From the NCBI RefSeq assembly GCF_000153925.1, contig NZ_DS264345.1, positions 62,001 to 126,000 on the forward strand: 64,000 nt of DNA, in the 5' to 3' direction. Positions within the stretch are counted from its first letter, which is position 1, and the number at the start of each line of letters is the position of its first letter. Below, piece after piece: positions 34,960-44,171 of this stretch. The DNA comes from [Ruminococcus] torques ATCC 27756. GTDB taxonomy: Bacteria > Bacillota > Clostridia > Lachnospirales > Lachnospiraceae. A model generated the notes under the pieces. The model was not told the origin of the DNA. It made no database searches and was given only the letters and a program-made list of their open reading frames with translations. The translations under genes were made by a program, and so were the position numbers.

Positions 34960-35678
34960 AAGGGGAAGGGAAACCTACCTGGAGGACTGTCATCCGCATG
35001 GATATCCGGGATGCCATTGGCGTGAGCTTTTCCTGGAGTCAGTTTGTAAAAGAAATGGAGAAGCGGGGTTATACCTGGAAGCTGAACCGGAAGTATCCGG
35101 CATTAAAGACACCGGATATGGAGAGGTATGTCCGTCTGCGTTCCTTGGGAAAAGGCTATGGGGAGGCAGAGATCCGGGAGAAGATCCTGCGTCCAAAGAT
35201 CCAACAGGTGTATGGAAAAACACAGGTGCAGTTTCCAAAGAGGAAACTTACCGGACTTCAAAAGCTGTATTTTTCTTATCTGTATCGGATGGGAGTGCTT
35301 CAGCAGAAGCCGAAACGGATTTCTTATGCGGTCCGTTCCGATATCCGAAAACTGGATCTCCGCATCCGGCAGATGGAGTTTTTGCAAAAAGAGGGGATCA
35401 ACACCAGGGAAGAGCTGGCAGCATACCGGAAACCTTTGGAGGAACAGGTGCTTTCCTTAATGAAGGAGCGAAGAACGCTATACCGAAAAGAACCGGGCGG
35501 TATGCGGATTCAGGAGATCAACGGGGAATTAAAAGAACTTCGGAAGAAGATCCGTTTAAGCCAGCAGATTGAGATCCAGTCGAAAGAGATGGAAGAGAGG
35601 TTAAAACAGGCAAAGGAACAGGAGCAGATACAGGAATCGTCCGGGAAACAACGAAGGGAAGAAGAACGGAAGCGGTAA
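34944..35678 (+). pseudogene. Relaxase C-terminal fragment (conjugative element)
   Basis: 244 residues homologous to the C-terminal half of ICE relaxases: RMDIRDAIGVSFSWSQFVKE, MEKRGYTWKLNRKYPALKTP, then ERYVRLRSLGKGYGEAEIRE and a long coiled coil (KEMEERLKQAKEQEQI). The HUH/tyrosine catalytic N-terminal half is absent; sequence before ~34,940 is unrelated and belongs to opposite-strand genes. It cannot nick DNA. It is the first gene of the surviving backbone and is followed after 15 bases by DUF3801. Confidence 0.78.
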
Positions 35679-35692
35679 GGAGGTGAGAGCGT

Positions 35693-36496
35693 ATGAACTA
35701 TGGCGGTGATGCGGCAGATCAGATTGTTCGGTATTCCATGGAAGGCATGGAACATACCTTACGGATCAGCGGGAGCATTGCAAAGAATCTGGCGGTGCTG
35801 ATCGTTGCGGTGATGAAGGACCAGAAAAAGACCAGGGGAAAGACCAATCTGCTTTGGATGTTAAAGGAACAGCGGGCAATGAAATTTTTCACCATTCCCC
35901 ATGACAGGCTGCGGGAGTTTGCTGGGGAAGCCAAATCCAGGGGACTTTTGTATGTGGTCATCCGGGATAAGAAGAACCCCCAGTTTCCCGAGATCATGGT
36001 GTTTGCTGATGATGCGGCAAAGGTGAACCGGGTGCTGGATAAGATGAATCTGGACTTTGTAAAATCCGAAGCCGGGGAAGCGGTTGTGGAACAAGCGCCA
36101 GTCCGGGAAGGAGAGCGTGTGATCGATGCAGAGTTTACCGAGAAAACCGAAGCAAAAGAAGAACTTCCGGCAAAGACCGAAAAGGTGGTGCTGCCGGAAG
36201 GGACCATTGAGTTCGAACTGGATGAAGAAGAGCATCTGTTTGATGTAGGGGAAGTCTCTCCTTCGGAGGGAAATTTTACCCAGGCGGAGAAGGCAGGGAA
36301 TCTGTCCGGACCTTCCTCGCACAGCAGCGGTTCTTTTTCCGGGCAGGAAACTAGCTGGAAAGGGGAGAAACCATCTGTCCGGCAGGAATTAAAAAAGATT
36401 GAAACGGAACAGAAACAGCGGCAGAAGCAACAGCAGAGCCGGAGAAAACCGAGAAATCAACAAAGAAGGGAACAGAAGAAAGTGAAAGGCAGGTAA
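35693..36496 (+). CDS. PcfB/DUF3801 family conjugation protein
   Basis: 267 residues, ATG 35693 behind AAGGAGGTGAG. The N-terminal ~125 residues are DUF3801 (MEGMEHTLRISGSIAKNLAV, then MKFFTIPHDRLREFAGEAKS and YVVIRDKKNPQFPEIMVFAD). A disordered, acidic then glutamine/arginine-rich tail follows. PcfB of pCF10 helps couple the relaxosome to the VirD4-type coupling protein; the same gene order (relaxase, PcfB, ..., VirD4) is seen here. Confidence 0.82.
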   Translation: MNYGGDAADQIVRYSMEGMEHTLRISGSIAKNLAVLIVAVMKDQKKTRGKTNLLWMLKEQRAMKFFTIPHDRLREFAGEAKSRGLLYVVIRDKKNPQFPEIMVFADDAAKVNRVLDKMNLDFVKSEAGEAVVEQAPVREGERVIDAEFTEKTEAKEELPAKTEKVVLPEGTIEFELDEEEHLFDVGEVSPSEGNFTQAEKAGNLSGPSSHSSGSFSGQETSWKGEKPSVRQELKKIETEQKQRQKQQQSRRKPRNQQRREQKKVKGR

Positions 36497-36500
36497 GGCT

Positions 36501-37451
36501 ATGGATTTAACGAACATGATCCCTGGTGGGGCAGGGGAAGAAAAAACTCCACAACAGCAGTTATCAAAAGAAGAATATGCAGCCATGAAAAAACAGCAGA
36601 GGGAAGAAGTATGGGCAGAGGTAGACGCCCAGGCACAGGCGGTGTTCCAAAACGGGGATTCTTTAAAGGGATTTTTAGATTTTATGGCACAGTGCAATAC
36701 GCAGAAAACACCCAACCTTCTGTTGATCTACGGACAGAATCCAGAAGCAACGGTGGTAAAATCCTATGATTACTGGAAAAAAGAACACCGTTCTCCGAAA
36801 TCCGGGGTGCATGGCTACACCTATATGGTCAGTACGGAATATGAAAAAGACGGGGAGATGCGGACAGGCTATGCCATCGGTAAAGGATTTGACATCAGCC
36901 AGATGTCTGGGAAACCGCTGGAGGAACGTCCACAGCGTTCCATGGAAGAACTGATCCATGCAGTCTTAAAGGATCAGCCAGTGCGGATGCAGATTGCAGA
37001 CAATCTGCCGGAGGGCATCCAGGCACAGTATATCCCGAAACAGCGTACCGTCTATGTGCGCAACGGAATGGATGAGAATACAACATTCCATGCAGTGAAC
37101 CGGGAACTGGCTTGTGCCGCCCTGGATCAGCACGATGGGAACTATGCAAGGAAGAAGGTGAATGCCCAGGCATACTGTGCTGCGTATGTGATTGGCAAGC
37201 GGTATGGGGCAGAGGTGTCCGGCTTCCAGTTTGGAAAAGTGGCAGAGATGCAGGCAAATGGACAGAAAGATCCCCAGGAACTGCGGGGATTTTTAAATGA
37301 TGTCCGGCAGGCAGCCTATACTATCCGTAACCATATGGAACGAAATTTCGGGGAACAGGAGCAGACCTTTTCCAAAGATGATTTTTCTTTTGAGGAACCT
37401 CCAAAGCAGGCACCGAAGAAAGAGAAAAAAGAGAAACAGCCGGAGCGATAG
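36501..37451 (+). CDS. ArdC/LtrC-like conjugation protein
   Basis: 316 residues from ATG 36501, with AGGTAAGG upstream. Residues ~30-130 show an ArdC-like N-terminal ssDNA-binding domain (DSLKGFLDFMAQCNTQKTPN, LLLIYGQNPEATVVKSYDYW). A metallopeptidase-like region follows (TTFHAVNRELACAAL), but without a clean HExxH, so protease activity is doubtful. The tail is lysine-rich and acidic. Proteins of this type protect incoming single-stranded DNA or assist establishment. Confidence 0.6.
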   Translation: MDLTNMIPGGAGEEKTPQQQLSKEEYAAMKKQQREEVWAEVDAQAQAVFQNGDSLKGFLDFMAQCNTQKTPNLLLIYGQNPEATVVKSYDYWKKEHRSPKSGVHGYTYMVSTEYEKDGEMRTGYAIGKGFDISQMSGKPLEERPQRSMEELIHAVLKDQPVRMQIADNLPEGIQAQYIPKQRTVYVRNGMDENTTFHAVNRELACAALDQHDGNYARKKVNAQAYCAAYVIGKRYGAEVSGFQFGKVAEMQANGQKDPQELRGFLNDVRQAAYTIRNHMERNFGEQEQTFSKDDFSFEEPPKQAPKKEKKEKQPER

Positions 37452-37536
37452 GTTCTTAAAAAAGTTCCGCCGTTGGGATAGCTATTGCAGGGTTCTTGTG
37501 GTATGTTGGGTGTAACAAAGATAGGAGGGAACGGGG

Positions 37537-37848
37537 ATGGCAGATTACTATTTAAAAACGGATAACATCATGAAAAATATGTTTACAGTGGCACTCAAAG
37601 ATGAGCTGGCAGCCCAGAGCCGGATGGGAACGGTTCACCCAGAGACAGAAGCCATGCTGCAGAAAGTCCGAGCCTATGAGCTTTCCGAGAAAAGGCTTCC
37701 CATTATAAGCGAGGAACAGCGGGAACTTCGCAATGCCCTCAATCGGCTGCGGGACAAGTATCTTGCCATGGGCAGGTACAGCGACGGCATTGACAGCGTG
37801 ATCTTAAAGGTCATGAAACCAAACACCAGCAGGCGCTTCTTCTGGTAA
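37537..37848 (+). CDS. Conserved hypothetical of the conjugative backbone
   Basis: 103 residues, ATG 37537 behind AGGAGGGAACGGGG. Helical and charged: DNIMKNMFTVALKDELAAQS, HPETEAMLQKVRAYELSEKR and LRNALNRLRDKYLAMGRYSD. No signal peptide, membrane helix or metal motif. It sits between the ArdC-like and DUF4314 genes. Function unknown. Confidence 0.65.
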   Translation: MADYYLKTDNIMKNMFTVALKDELAAQSRMGTVHPETEAMLQKVRAYELSEKRLPIISEEQRELRNALNRLRDKYLAMGRYSDGIDSVILKVMKPNTSRRFFW

Positions 37849-37866
37849 CAGAAGGGAGGGATGTCT

Positions 37867-38145
37867 ATGAGTATGTACGATCAAAAACAAGTGGAACAAT
37901 TACGAAAGCGGTATCCGAAAGGAACAAGGCTCTGCCTGGACTTTATGGATGAGCCGGGGATGCCGCCGGGATTACAAGGAACGGTAGCATATATTGATGA
38001 TGCCGGGCAGATTCACATGCATTGGGAGAATGGGCGAAGCCTTGCCCTGATCCCCGGAGAGGATTCTTTTCATAGGATAGACGGACCAGCAAACGAAGTG
38101 CCAAAGAGTGAAAAAGCGAAGAAGGAGAGAAGCCCGCAGAGGTAG
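37867..38145 (+). CDS. DUF4314 protein
   Basis: About 92 residues. ATG 37867 or 37873 gives the best spacing from GGGAGGG; 37861 is too close. The conserved core is RYPKGTRLCLDFMDEPGMPP...GLQGTVAYIDDAGQIHMHWENGRSLALIPGEDSF, an SH3-like fold found in conjugative elements of Clostridia. No known activity. Its end overlaps the open frame of virD4 (KPAEVAWKRADLWVW). Confidence 0.8.
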   Translation: MSMYDQKQVEQLRKRYPKGTRLCLDFMDEPGMPPGLQGTVAYIDDAGQIHMHWENGRSLALIPGEDSFHRIDGPANEVPKSEKAKKERSPQR

Positions 38146-38168
38146 CATGGAAACGTGCGGACCTTTGG

Positions 38169-39070
38169 GTGTGGCTGCTGTTTTTGCCTGTTGTCTGGTG
38201 GGCAGGCGCCATCACTGCCTGTGCCATAAAACCGGATACGAATCTGTTACAGATCTTACAAGTGCTGACCGAAAAACTGGATCAGCCTTTTTCTATTTCT
38301 TATACGCCGTACACGCTGCGGTGTGTGTTCACATTCACAATCGCCTATGTGTTAGGCATCGGTATTTATTATTCCCAGAAGAAAAATTATCGAAGAGGGG
38401 TGGAGCATGGCTCTGCCAAATGGGGCGATGCAGCTTCCATCTGCAAGCGTTACCGGGACAAGCGGTACACCCAGAATCTCATTTTAACCCAGAACTTCCG
38501 CATGGGATTGGACTGCTATAAGCACAAACGGAACTTAAATGTTTTGGTGGTGGGCGGTTCCGGTGCGGGAAAAAGCCGGGCATACGCCGTAGTCAATATC
38601 ATGCAGTGTAACTGTTCCATGGTGGTCACCGATCCTAAGGGAGAGCTTCTTCGGAAAACCGGAGGACTGCTGGAGAGGGAAGGGTATGAAGTCCGGGTGT
38701 TTGATCTTATTAACCCGGAGACATCTTTTTGCTACAATCCCTTTGCCTATGTGCGGGATGACAAGGATGTGCTAAAGCTCATCAACAACCTGATCCGAAA
38801 TACTACCCCGAAAGGGGCGCAGAGTTCGGACCCGTTTTGGGAGAAAAGTGAGACCGCCTTGCTGCAGGCGCTCATGCTGTACCTTCTGCATGAAGCGCCG
38901 CCGGAGGAACAGAACTTCTCCATGATCATGGAAATGTTAGGTTCTGCCCAGGTGAAAGAGGACGATGAGGAATACCAGTCTCCGCTGGATATCCTGTTTG
39001 AACGGTTGGAGATGCGAAATCCGGAAAGCATTGCAGTCAAGCAGTATGCCATTTACAAGCAGGCGGCAGG
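38169..39070 (+). pseudogene. VirD4/TraG-type coupling protein, 5' part
   Basis: About 300 residues: membrane helices (WLLFLPVVWWAGAITACAI and a second near 55-75), YRRGVEHGSAKWGD, Walker A VVGGSGAGKSRAY, VVTDPKGELLRKTGG and the start of the all-alpha region up to YAIYKQAAG. The next codons belong to an inserted element. The rest of the gene resumes exactly in frame at 48590. Frame sequence upstream (KPAEVAWKRADLWVW) looks like the true N-terminus, but there is no good start; GTG 38169 is the first available. This coupling ATPase would bring the relaxosome to the transfer channel; it is now broken. Confidence 0.88.
39069..39070 (+). other. Left attachment site core (attL) of the nested element
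   Basis: The GG dinucleotide is shared with the right end at 48590-48591. Host virD4 lies to the left (GCGGCA) and element DNA (TGTTGTATGC) to the right. A 2-base core is expected for large serine recombinases. Confidence 0.75.
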
Positions 39071-39158
39071 TGTTGTATGCTCTAAAAGACTTCTTAATCA
39101 AGCGGTTGGGAAGTCTCTTAGAACACACAACCTAAAACCGAAGAAAGGAGCGCAAGTT

Positions 39159-41045
39159 ATGAGAAAAAACGAGAAAATCACTGCTCTGTACGAACGACTG
39201 AGCCGTGATGACTTTGGCAAAGATGATGACCAGCAGCGTGAGAGCAACTCCATATCCAATCAAAAAGCAATGTTGGAGGAGTTCGCCGCACGGCAGGGTT
39301 TTACAAACATTGTCCATTTCACGGACGATGGCATTAGCGGCACCTGCTTTGACCGTCCCGGATTTTTAGCAATGATGAAAGAAGTGGAAGCCGGGAATGT
39401 GGAGTACCTGTGTATCAAGGACATGAGCCGCATGGGTCGTGACTATCTGAAAGTCGGTCAGATTATGGAAATCCTGCGTCAGCGTGGCGTTCGCCTTATC
39501 GCCATCAATGACGGCGTGGACAGTGCCAGAGGGGACGATGATTTTACCCCTTTCCGCAACATTATGAACGAGTATTACGCCAGAGACACCAGCCGTAAAA
39601 TCCGTTCCACTTTCCAGTCCAAAGGCAAGTCCGGCAAGCACCTCACAGGCACAGTCATTTACGGCTATCTCTGGAACGAAGCCAGAGACCAATGGTTGGT
39701 TGACCCCGAAGCCGCAGAGGTGGTCAAGCGTATCTTTGCCATGACGATTGAGGGCTACGGTCCGTATCAGATCGCCAGCAAGCTGAAAGAAGAAAAAATC
39801 CTCATTCCGTCCGCTTACCTTGCCCAGCACGGCGAGGGCGTGAACAAGAATAAGACTTTCAAAGATGTGTACGGCTGGGGTTCTTCCACCATCTGCAACC
39901 TTCTTGAAAAGCGTGAATATCTGGGACACACCATCAATTTCAAGACCCGAAAGCACTTCAAGGACAAGAAAAGCCATTATGTCCCGGAGGACGAATGGAC
40001 GATTTTCGAGAATACCCATGAAGCTATCATTGACCAGCAGACCTTTGACCTTGTGCAGAAAATCCGTGGGAATGTCAGACGCTACCCGGACGGCTGGGGC
40101 GAAGCGGCTCCCCTCACAGGCTTGCTTTATTGTGCCGATTGCGGCGGCAAGATGTATGTCCACCGTACCAACAACGGCAAGCGTATTTCTCAATATACCT
40201 GTTCCCAATACAGCAAAGTCCCAGTTGGAAAGCTCTGCACGACACAGCACCGTATCAATGAAGATGTGGTACTGTCCCTTGTCTCTGAAATGCTCAAAGC
40301 CATTGCCGAGTATGCGAAGCATGACCGAGCCGAGTTTGTCCGTGTGGTGCAGGAAGCGCAGTCCAGCCAGCAGACGGCAGAGGTCAAGAAACAGCGGACA
40401 CGCCTTGCCACCGCAAAGCAGAGAGTTTCCGAGCTGGAAGTCCTGCTCTGTAAAATCTATGAGGACAACATTTTAGGAAAGCTGTCCGACAGCAGATACG
40501 CCACTCTGGACGCTCAATACGAAAAGGAACAGTCCGAGCTTACCGCTGAAATCTCTGTTCTGGAAAAGGCAGTCAAGAGCTATGAGAAGCACGAAAAGGA
40601 CGCTGACCGTTTTATCGCTCTGATTGATAAATATGAGAACTTCGACAAGCTGACCATTGCTATGCTCAACGAGTTTATCGAGAAAATCCTTGTGCATGAG
40701 CGTGACCGCAAGGGCAGTATTCAGACCACACAGGAGGTCGAGATTTACTTCAATTTCGTGGGTCGTTTCGTTCCCCCTGCGTTTGGCGAAGTGGAGCTTA
40801 CCCCGGAGGAATTAGAGGAAATCCGCAAGCGTGAGGAACGCAAGGACAGGCTCCACCAGAACTACTTGAAGCGGAAAGCCAGCGGAGCGCAGAAGCGATA
40901 CGAGGACAAAATCAAGGGGAGAAAAAAGGCAGAAATCGAAGCCAAGAAAGCCGCTATTCGTGCGGAGGATATTGCAAAGGGAGTGTTCGTCCCTGTCAGC
41001 AGTTTACCGCAGAGAGAGCCGATGAAAGGAGTACAAACAGCATGA
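39159..41045 (+). CDS. Large serine recombinase of the nested element (TnpX/TndX-like)
   Basis: 628 residues from ATG 39159 (AAAGGAG upstream). The resolvase domain has catalytic S15 in YERLSRDDFG and the arginine-rich DMSRMGRDYLK. A recombinase domain, a zinc ribbon (LLYCADCGGKMY...C) and a coiled coil follow. The C-terminal DUF4368 region (VEIYFNFVGRFVPPAFG) is typical of Tn4451-group proteins. It excises and integrates the element at GG-core sites. The virD4 frame upstream is in phase and open into this gene, so a 958-residue fusion could be translated. It overlaps tnpV by ATGA. Confidence 0.94.
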   Translation: MRKNEKITALYERLSRDDFGKDDDQQRESNSISNQKAMLEEFAARQGFTNIVHFTDDGISGTCFDRPGFLAMMKEVEAGNVEYLCIKDMSRMGRDYLKVGQIMEILRQRGVRLIAINDGVDSARGDDDFTPFRNIMNEYYARDTSRKIRSTFQSKGKSGKHLTGTVIYGYLWNEARDQWLVDPEAAEVVKRIFAMTIEGYGPYQIASKLKEEKILIPSAYLAQHGEGVNKNKTFKDVYGWGSSTICNLLEKREYLGHTINFKTRKHFKDKKSHYVPEDEWTIFENTHEAIIDQQTFDLVQKIRGNVRRYPDGWGEAAPLTGLLYCADCGGKMYVHRTNNGKRISQYTCSQYSKVPVGKLCTTQHRINEDVVLSLVSEMLKAIAEYAKHDRAEFVRVVQEAQSSQQTAEVKKQRTRLATAKQRVSELEVLLCKIYEDNILGKLSDSRYATLDAQYEKEQSELTAEISVLEKAVKSYEKHEKDADRFIALIDKYENFDKLTIAMLNEFIEKILVHERDRKGSIQTTQEVEIYFNFVGRFVPPAFGEVELTPEELEEIRKREERKDRLHQNYLKRKASGAQKRYEDKIKGRKKAEIEAKKAAIRAEDIAKGVFVPVSSLPQREPMKGVQTA

Positions 41046-41386
41046 ATATCACTTATACACAGAACGGCGATTATCTTATCCCGAACATCGTTATCCGCAA
41101 GACCAAGCCCCTCGGACACTACGGCAGACTTCGCAAGGCGTATCTGGAAATGCACCGTCCGATACTGTTCAATGAGCTGGTGCTATCCGACAAGCTCTTT
41201 GAGCATTGCGCCGAGATTGACGAAGCGGCACGAAACCGCATGGAGCTGATCGTGCGGTCACTGGCAGAGCAAAACGGCGTGACCGAGCAACTAAAAGCCA
41301 AAAACCAAATGGAATGGGTGCGGCAGATGAACGCTTGCAAGGCACAGGCAGAGGAGATTGTGAAAGCGGAATTGATTTATGATTGA
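41042..41386 (+). CDS. tnpV: TnpV-like transposon-encoded protein
   Basis: 114 residues. Conserved TnpV pattern: YTQNGDYLIPNI, then KPLGHYGRLRKAYLEMHRPI, NELVLSDKLFEHCAEIDEAA and a C-terminal MNACKAQAEEIVKAELIY. TnpV proteins are small and of unknown role, and sit beside the recombinase of Tn4451-like elements. Start overlaps the recombinase stop (ATGA), so they are coupled. A terminator follows. A second, diverged copy is at 49266-49643. Confidence 0.88.
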   Translation: MNITYTQNGDYLIPNIVIRKTKPLGHYGRLRKAYLEMHRPILFNELVLSDKLFEHCAEIDEAARNRMELIVRSLAEQNGVTEQLKAKNQMEWVRQMNACKAQAEEIVKAELIYD

Positions 41387-41392
41387 GCGAGG

Positions 41393-41423
41393 AAGTCCGG
41401 GCAGAAAACTGTTCGGACTTTTC
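41393..41423 (+). terminator. Terminator after tnpV
   Basis: AAGTCCG pairs with CGGACTT around a 14-base loop and is followed by TTCT. It separates the recombinase/tnpV operon from the cargo. Confidence 0.8.
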
Positions 41424-41527
41424 TCATGTAGTCCAAAGTTGCGGTAGAATTGTTCACGAGTTTTATGGTACAATTTATGCGAATAAAGAAAACGGAAAAT
41501 TAGAATCTAACAAGAGAATGTGGTTGT

Positions 41528-41605
41528 ATGAAAAAATCCATATTAGTATTTTGGGCAATCGTGTGTCTGTTACCTATTCAAAGGAGGTTTAAGAATTTCA
41601 AATGA
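41528..41605 (+). CDS. 25-residue peptide ORF coupled to DUF1430
   Basis: MKKSILVFWAIVCLLPIQRR and five more residues: a basic start, a hydrophobic core of about 14 residues, then a basic tail. It overlaps the DUF1430 start by ATGA. A weak ribosome site (GAGAATGTGG) precedes it, and an extended -10 (TGGTACAAT, ending 41474) lies ~55 bases upstream. In lactococcin-972-type loci a peptide precursor stands at this position. It could be a leader peptide for coupling, a tiny membrane protein or a remnant. It is too short for homology calls. Confidence 0.45.
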   Translation: MKKSILVFWAIVCLLPIQRRFKNFK

Positions 41606-43566
41606 AACATATAAGAAATATATTGCTGTTGATTACGATTATTTTTGCTTTTGTTATGCAAGCTGAAGTATATCAAAATATGCTCTGGAACTTTAATGGT
41701 GCTTATTATTTATCGTCCAGATACACAACTACTAATGACGATATGGATTCATTTTTAGCCAATGCAGAAGATACAGCTGAGAAGCATGGTGTTCATATTT
41801 TTTCGACTTTTAATCAGAGAGTTTCTAATTATCAGACAAGACTTTATATTTATGGTGATGATACCGTTGTTCGGGATAGTCTTAAAAGCACAATGGATAT
41901 TGAGGAAAAAACATATACGGCTTTGATAGGTGGAATCACCGTAATAGAATTTGAAGATTTTAGAGAAGCAAAAAACACAGGCAATGGACAGGAAATAATG
42001 GTCAGCTATATCGGTGATGATGATGACATTATTGCCACATATCAAGATTTGGCAAAAGAATATTCTATATCGCAGCCAGAGTTTTGGCAATCAACCGAAA
42101 CTGATATGATGTTCATTGTTTGGGGCCTGGTTGCCATATTGATGATTGTACTTAATATGATTGAGGTGATACGCAGGCAAAAGGAAGTAGTTGTACGAGC
42201 TTCTCTGGGCGAAAATGCTGCTGTGATTGCTCTAAAAGCTGTAGTGGCTGATATGATTTCATATGCTGCATTATTCGTCTTAGCAAAGTTGCTTGTTTCT
42301 CAATTTATATCGGGAGCGTATGAAGATCATCTCATTTTGGCAGTGTATTGTGCCGGAGCAGTTCTTTCCGTAATTCCTTATGCTGCTTTTGTCCGCTTTG
42401 ATGTAAAAAAAGCCTTTGCCAATGCTTCAGATAAAAAAGGTATGTTTTATCTTCTGAACGGTCTTAAAGTATTTGCTACTGCTATGACAATTTTTACAAT
42501 AACTACAAATCTCAGTAGCATTCAAGGTAATTTACTTACAAACACTACTCTTTTAGAAAATCATTATAATGATTATTATTTTGGAGTTATGCAGATTGAA
42601 CCTCCTTTTGAAGAAAATGAGGAGGAATCCAAAGAGAGCAAATTTTGGAATGACCTTTACGAAAATGAATACAACACGATAAATCCGGTGGTCTGCATAG
42701 GCAGCCGGATAAGCGATACGGATAATTATATTTTTGTAAATCATAATGCCAGAGATATGCTACAAGGGTTTTCTGATATGCTTACTGAAGATGATGAAAA
42801 AGAGGATATCGTGGTCTTCGTGCCAAAGGGAAGAAATGCGGAATCATACAAAGATATCGCAAAAGAGGAAATTGGTTCTCTTACCCAAAATGCAGAAGAA
42901 CTGCGTGTTGTTTATAAAGAATATTCTGGCAGAGAACAATTTTATTATCTCAATTCGAACAGAGAAGAGGCTATTGACGGATTGTCAAGAGTAACAAATC
43001 CGATTGTGATTTATCAGGCAAATGAGGCTGTTGCTTTAAATGGAAGTTATATCGAAACAGGAACATATAATGGTGAGGTAATCTACGGATGCGATGAAAG
43101 CACAATTCGCAGTGTTGCGAAAAAATATTCAGAACAGCTTGGTTCACACTATTTTATGCTGACGAATGTCGGAGAGGATTACATTTATAGTCATAGTTTC
43201 CTCGTGAAACTGATTGGCTTTATAAGCTCTCTTTGCGTATTAGTATTGCTGTTAGATATCGCTATCATCATATCTGAAGTGAAAATGGAATTTAGACTTA
43301 ATGCGATGGAAATCTCCCTCAAAAAGGTTTTGGGCTATCGCTTTTATGAAAGGCACAAAAGATTTATTTCCGTTAATCTCTTAGAAAATATAGCCGTTGT
43401 GATATTGATTTGCATTGTTTCAATTTTTATATCTAACGCAAGTGTCGGGATTGCTTTACTGATTGGAGCGTTGCTCACCATTATTGAAATGGCAATCATT
43501 TTCACAAATATTATGTGGGTTGAAAAAACAAATATCTCAAAGTCATTGAAGGGAGGATGTTTATGA
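41602..43566 (+). CDS. DUF1430 bacteriocin-associated integral membrane protein
   Basis: 654 residues. About seven membrane helices: one at the N-terminus (HIRNILLLITIIFAFVMQAE), a large extracytoplasmic region, a cluster at about 170-310, a second loop domain, then three C-terminal helices (FIGFISSLCVLVLLLDIAII region onwards). The layout fits the bact_immun_7tm/DUF1430 family, the FtsX-like permease partner of lactococcin 972-type bacteriocin export or immunity systems. It overlaps the ABC ATPase gene by 4 bases. Its AT-rich codon use differs sharply from the surrounding element. Confidence 0.82.
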   Translation: MKHIRNILLLITIIFAFVMQAEVYQNMLWNFNGAYYLSSRYTTTNDDMDSFLANAEDTAEKHGVHIFSTFNQRVSNYQTRLYIYGDDTVVRDSLKSTMDIEEKTYTALIGGITVIEFEDFREAKNTGNGQEIMVSYIGDDDDIIATYQDLAKEYSISQPEFWQSTETDMMFIVWGLVAILMIVLNMIEVIRRQKEVVVRASLGENAAVIALKAVVADMISYAALFVLAKLLVSQFISGAYEDHLILAVYCAGAVLSVIPYAAFVRFDVKKAFANASDKKGMFYLLNGLKVFATAMTIFTITTNLSSIQGNLLTNTTLLENHYNDYYFGVMQIEPPFEENEEESKESKFWNDLYENEYNTINPVVCIGSRISDTDNYIFVNHNARDMLQGFSDMLTEDDEKEDIVVFVPKGRNAESYKDIAKEEIGSLTQNAEELRVVYKEYSGREQFYYLNSNREEAIDGLSRVTNPIVIYQANEAVALNGSYIETGTYNGEVIYGCDESTIRSVAKKYSEQLGSHYFMLTNVGEDYIYSHSFLVKLIGFISSLCVLVLLLDIAIIISEVKMEFRLNAMEISLKKVLGYRFYERHKRFISVNLLENIAVVILICIVSIFISNASVGIALLIGALLTIIEMAIIFTNIMWVEKTNISKSLKGGCL

Positions 43567-44171
43567 TTATAATTCGTGGCTTAAATAAAGCATTTGGAGA
43601 GAAAATAATTTTCTCTAACTTTAATTTAGAAATTCCGGATGGAAGTTTTGTAGTAATCAGCGGCGATAGCGGCAGTGGAAAAAGCACTTTACTCAATATG
43701 ATTGGTGGTATCGAAAAACCGGATAGCGGCAGTATCATAATCGAAGGGCTGAATATTACCCGGCTTAAAAATAAAAACAGTTTTTTTGCGGATACAGTGG
43801 GGTTTCTTTTTCAGAATTTTGCACTGCTTGAAAATAAGACAGTTAAAGAAAATTTAAGTTTGATTAAAAAATCAAGCCGAACTAAAGTATCACTTAAAGA
43901 AGCTCTTAATCGTGTGGGGTTATCAAAGGAAGTTAACAAAAAAGTTTATCAGCTTTCCGGTGGTGAACAACAGAGAGTTGCTTTAGCTCGTCTTATGATG
44001 AAAAAATGTTCTGTTGTTTTGGCAGATGAACCTACTGGCTCACTTGACAAGAAAAATAGAGATATTGTTATGAGGTTATTGCACGAACTCAATGAAGAAG
44101 GTAAAACGGTTATCATTGTTACCCACGATCAGGGTATTATTGAAGATGAACCTTATGTTGTGAAAATCTGA
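43563..44171 (+). CDS. ABC transporter ATPase of the DUF1430 (lactococcin 972-type) system
   Basis: 202 residues from ATG 43563 (GGGAGG upstream; 43557 is too close). Walker A SGDSGSGKSTLLNM, Q-loop LFQNFALLENKTV, signature QLSGGEQQRVALARL, Walker B VVLADEPTGSLD and His switch VTHDQG are intact. It is a short MacB/LolD-like ATPase that drives a seven-helix permease, here DUF1430. Together they probably export a peptide or give immunity to one. No bacteriocin precursor with a recognisable core is next to it. Confidence 0.88.
   Translation: MIIIRGLNKAFGEKIIFSNFNLEIPDGSFVVISGDSGSGKSTLLNMIGGIEKPDSGSIIIEGLNITRLKNKNSFFADTVGFLFQNFALLENKTVKENLSLIKKSSRTKVSLKEALNRVGLSKEVNKKVYQLSGGEQQRVALARLMMKKCSVVLADEPTGSLDKKNRDIVMRLLHELNEEGKTVIIVTHDQGIIEDEPYVVKI

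Noticed and set aside
39366-40322. Minus-strand ORF of 318 codons
   Set aside because: An antisense shadow over the recombinase coding region, common in GC-rich genes. No ribosome site and no family.
38169-41045. A single 958-residue protein
   Set aside because: It joins half a VirD4 to a complete recombinase that has its own ATG and ribosome site at 39159. Treated as an insertion fusion, not as one gene.
41383-41592. ORF of 69 codons after tnpV
   Set aside because: It spans a terminator and has no ribosome site or sensible composition. A 25-codon frame with coupling to DUF1430 is more likely.
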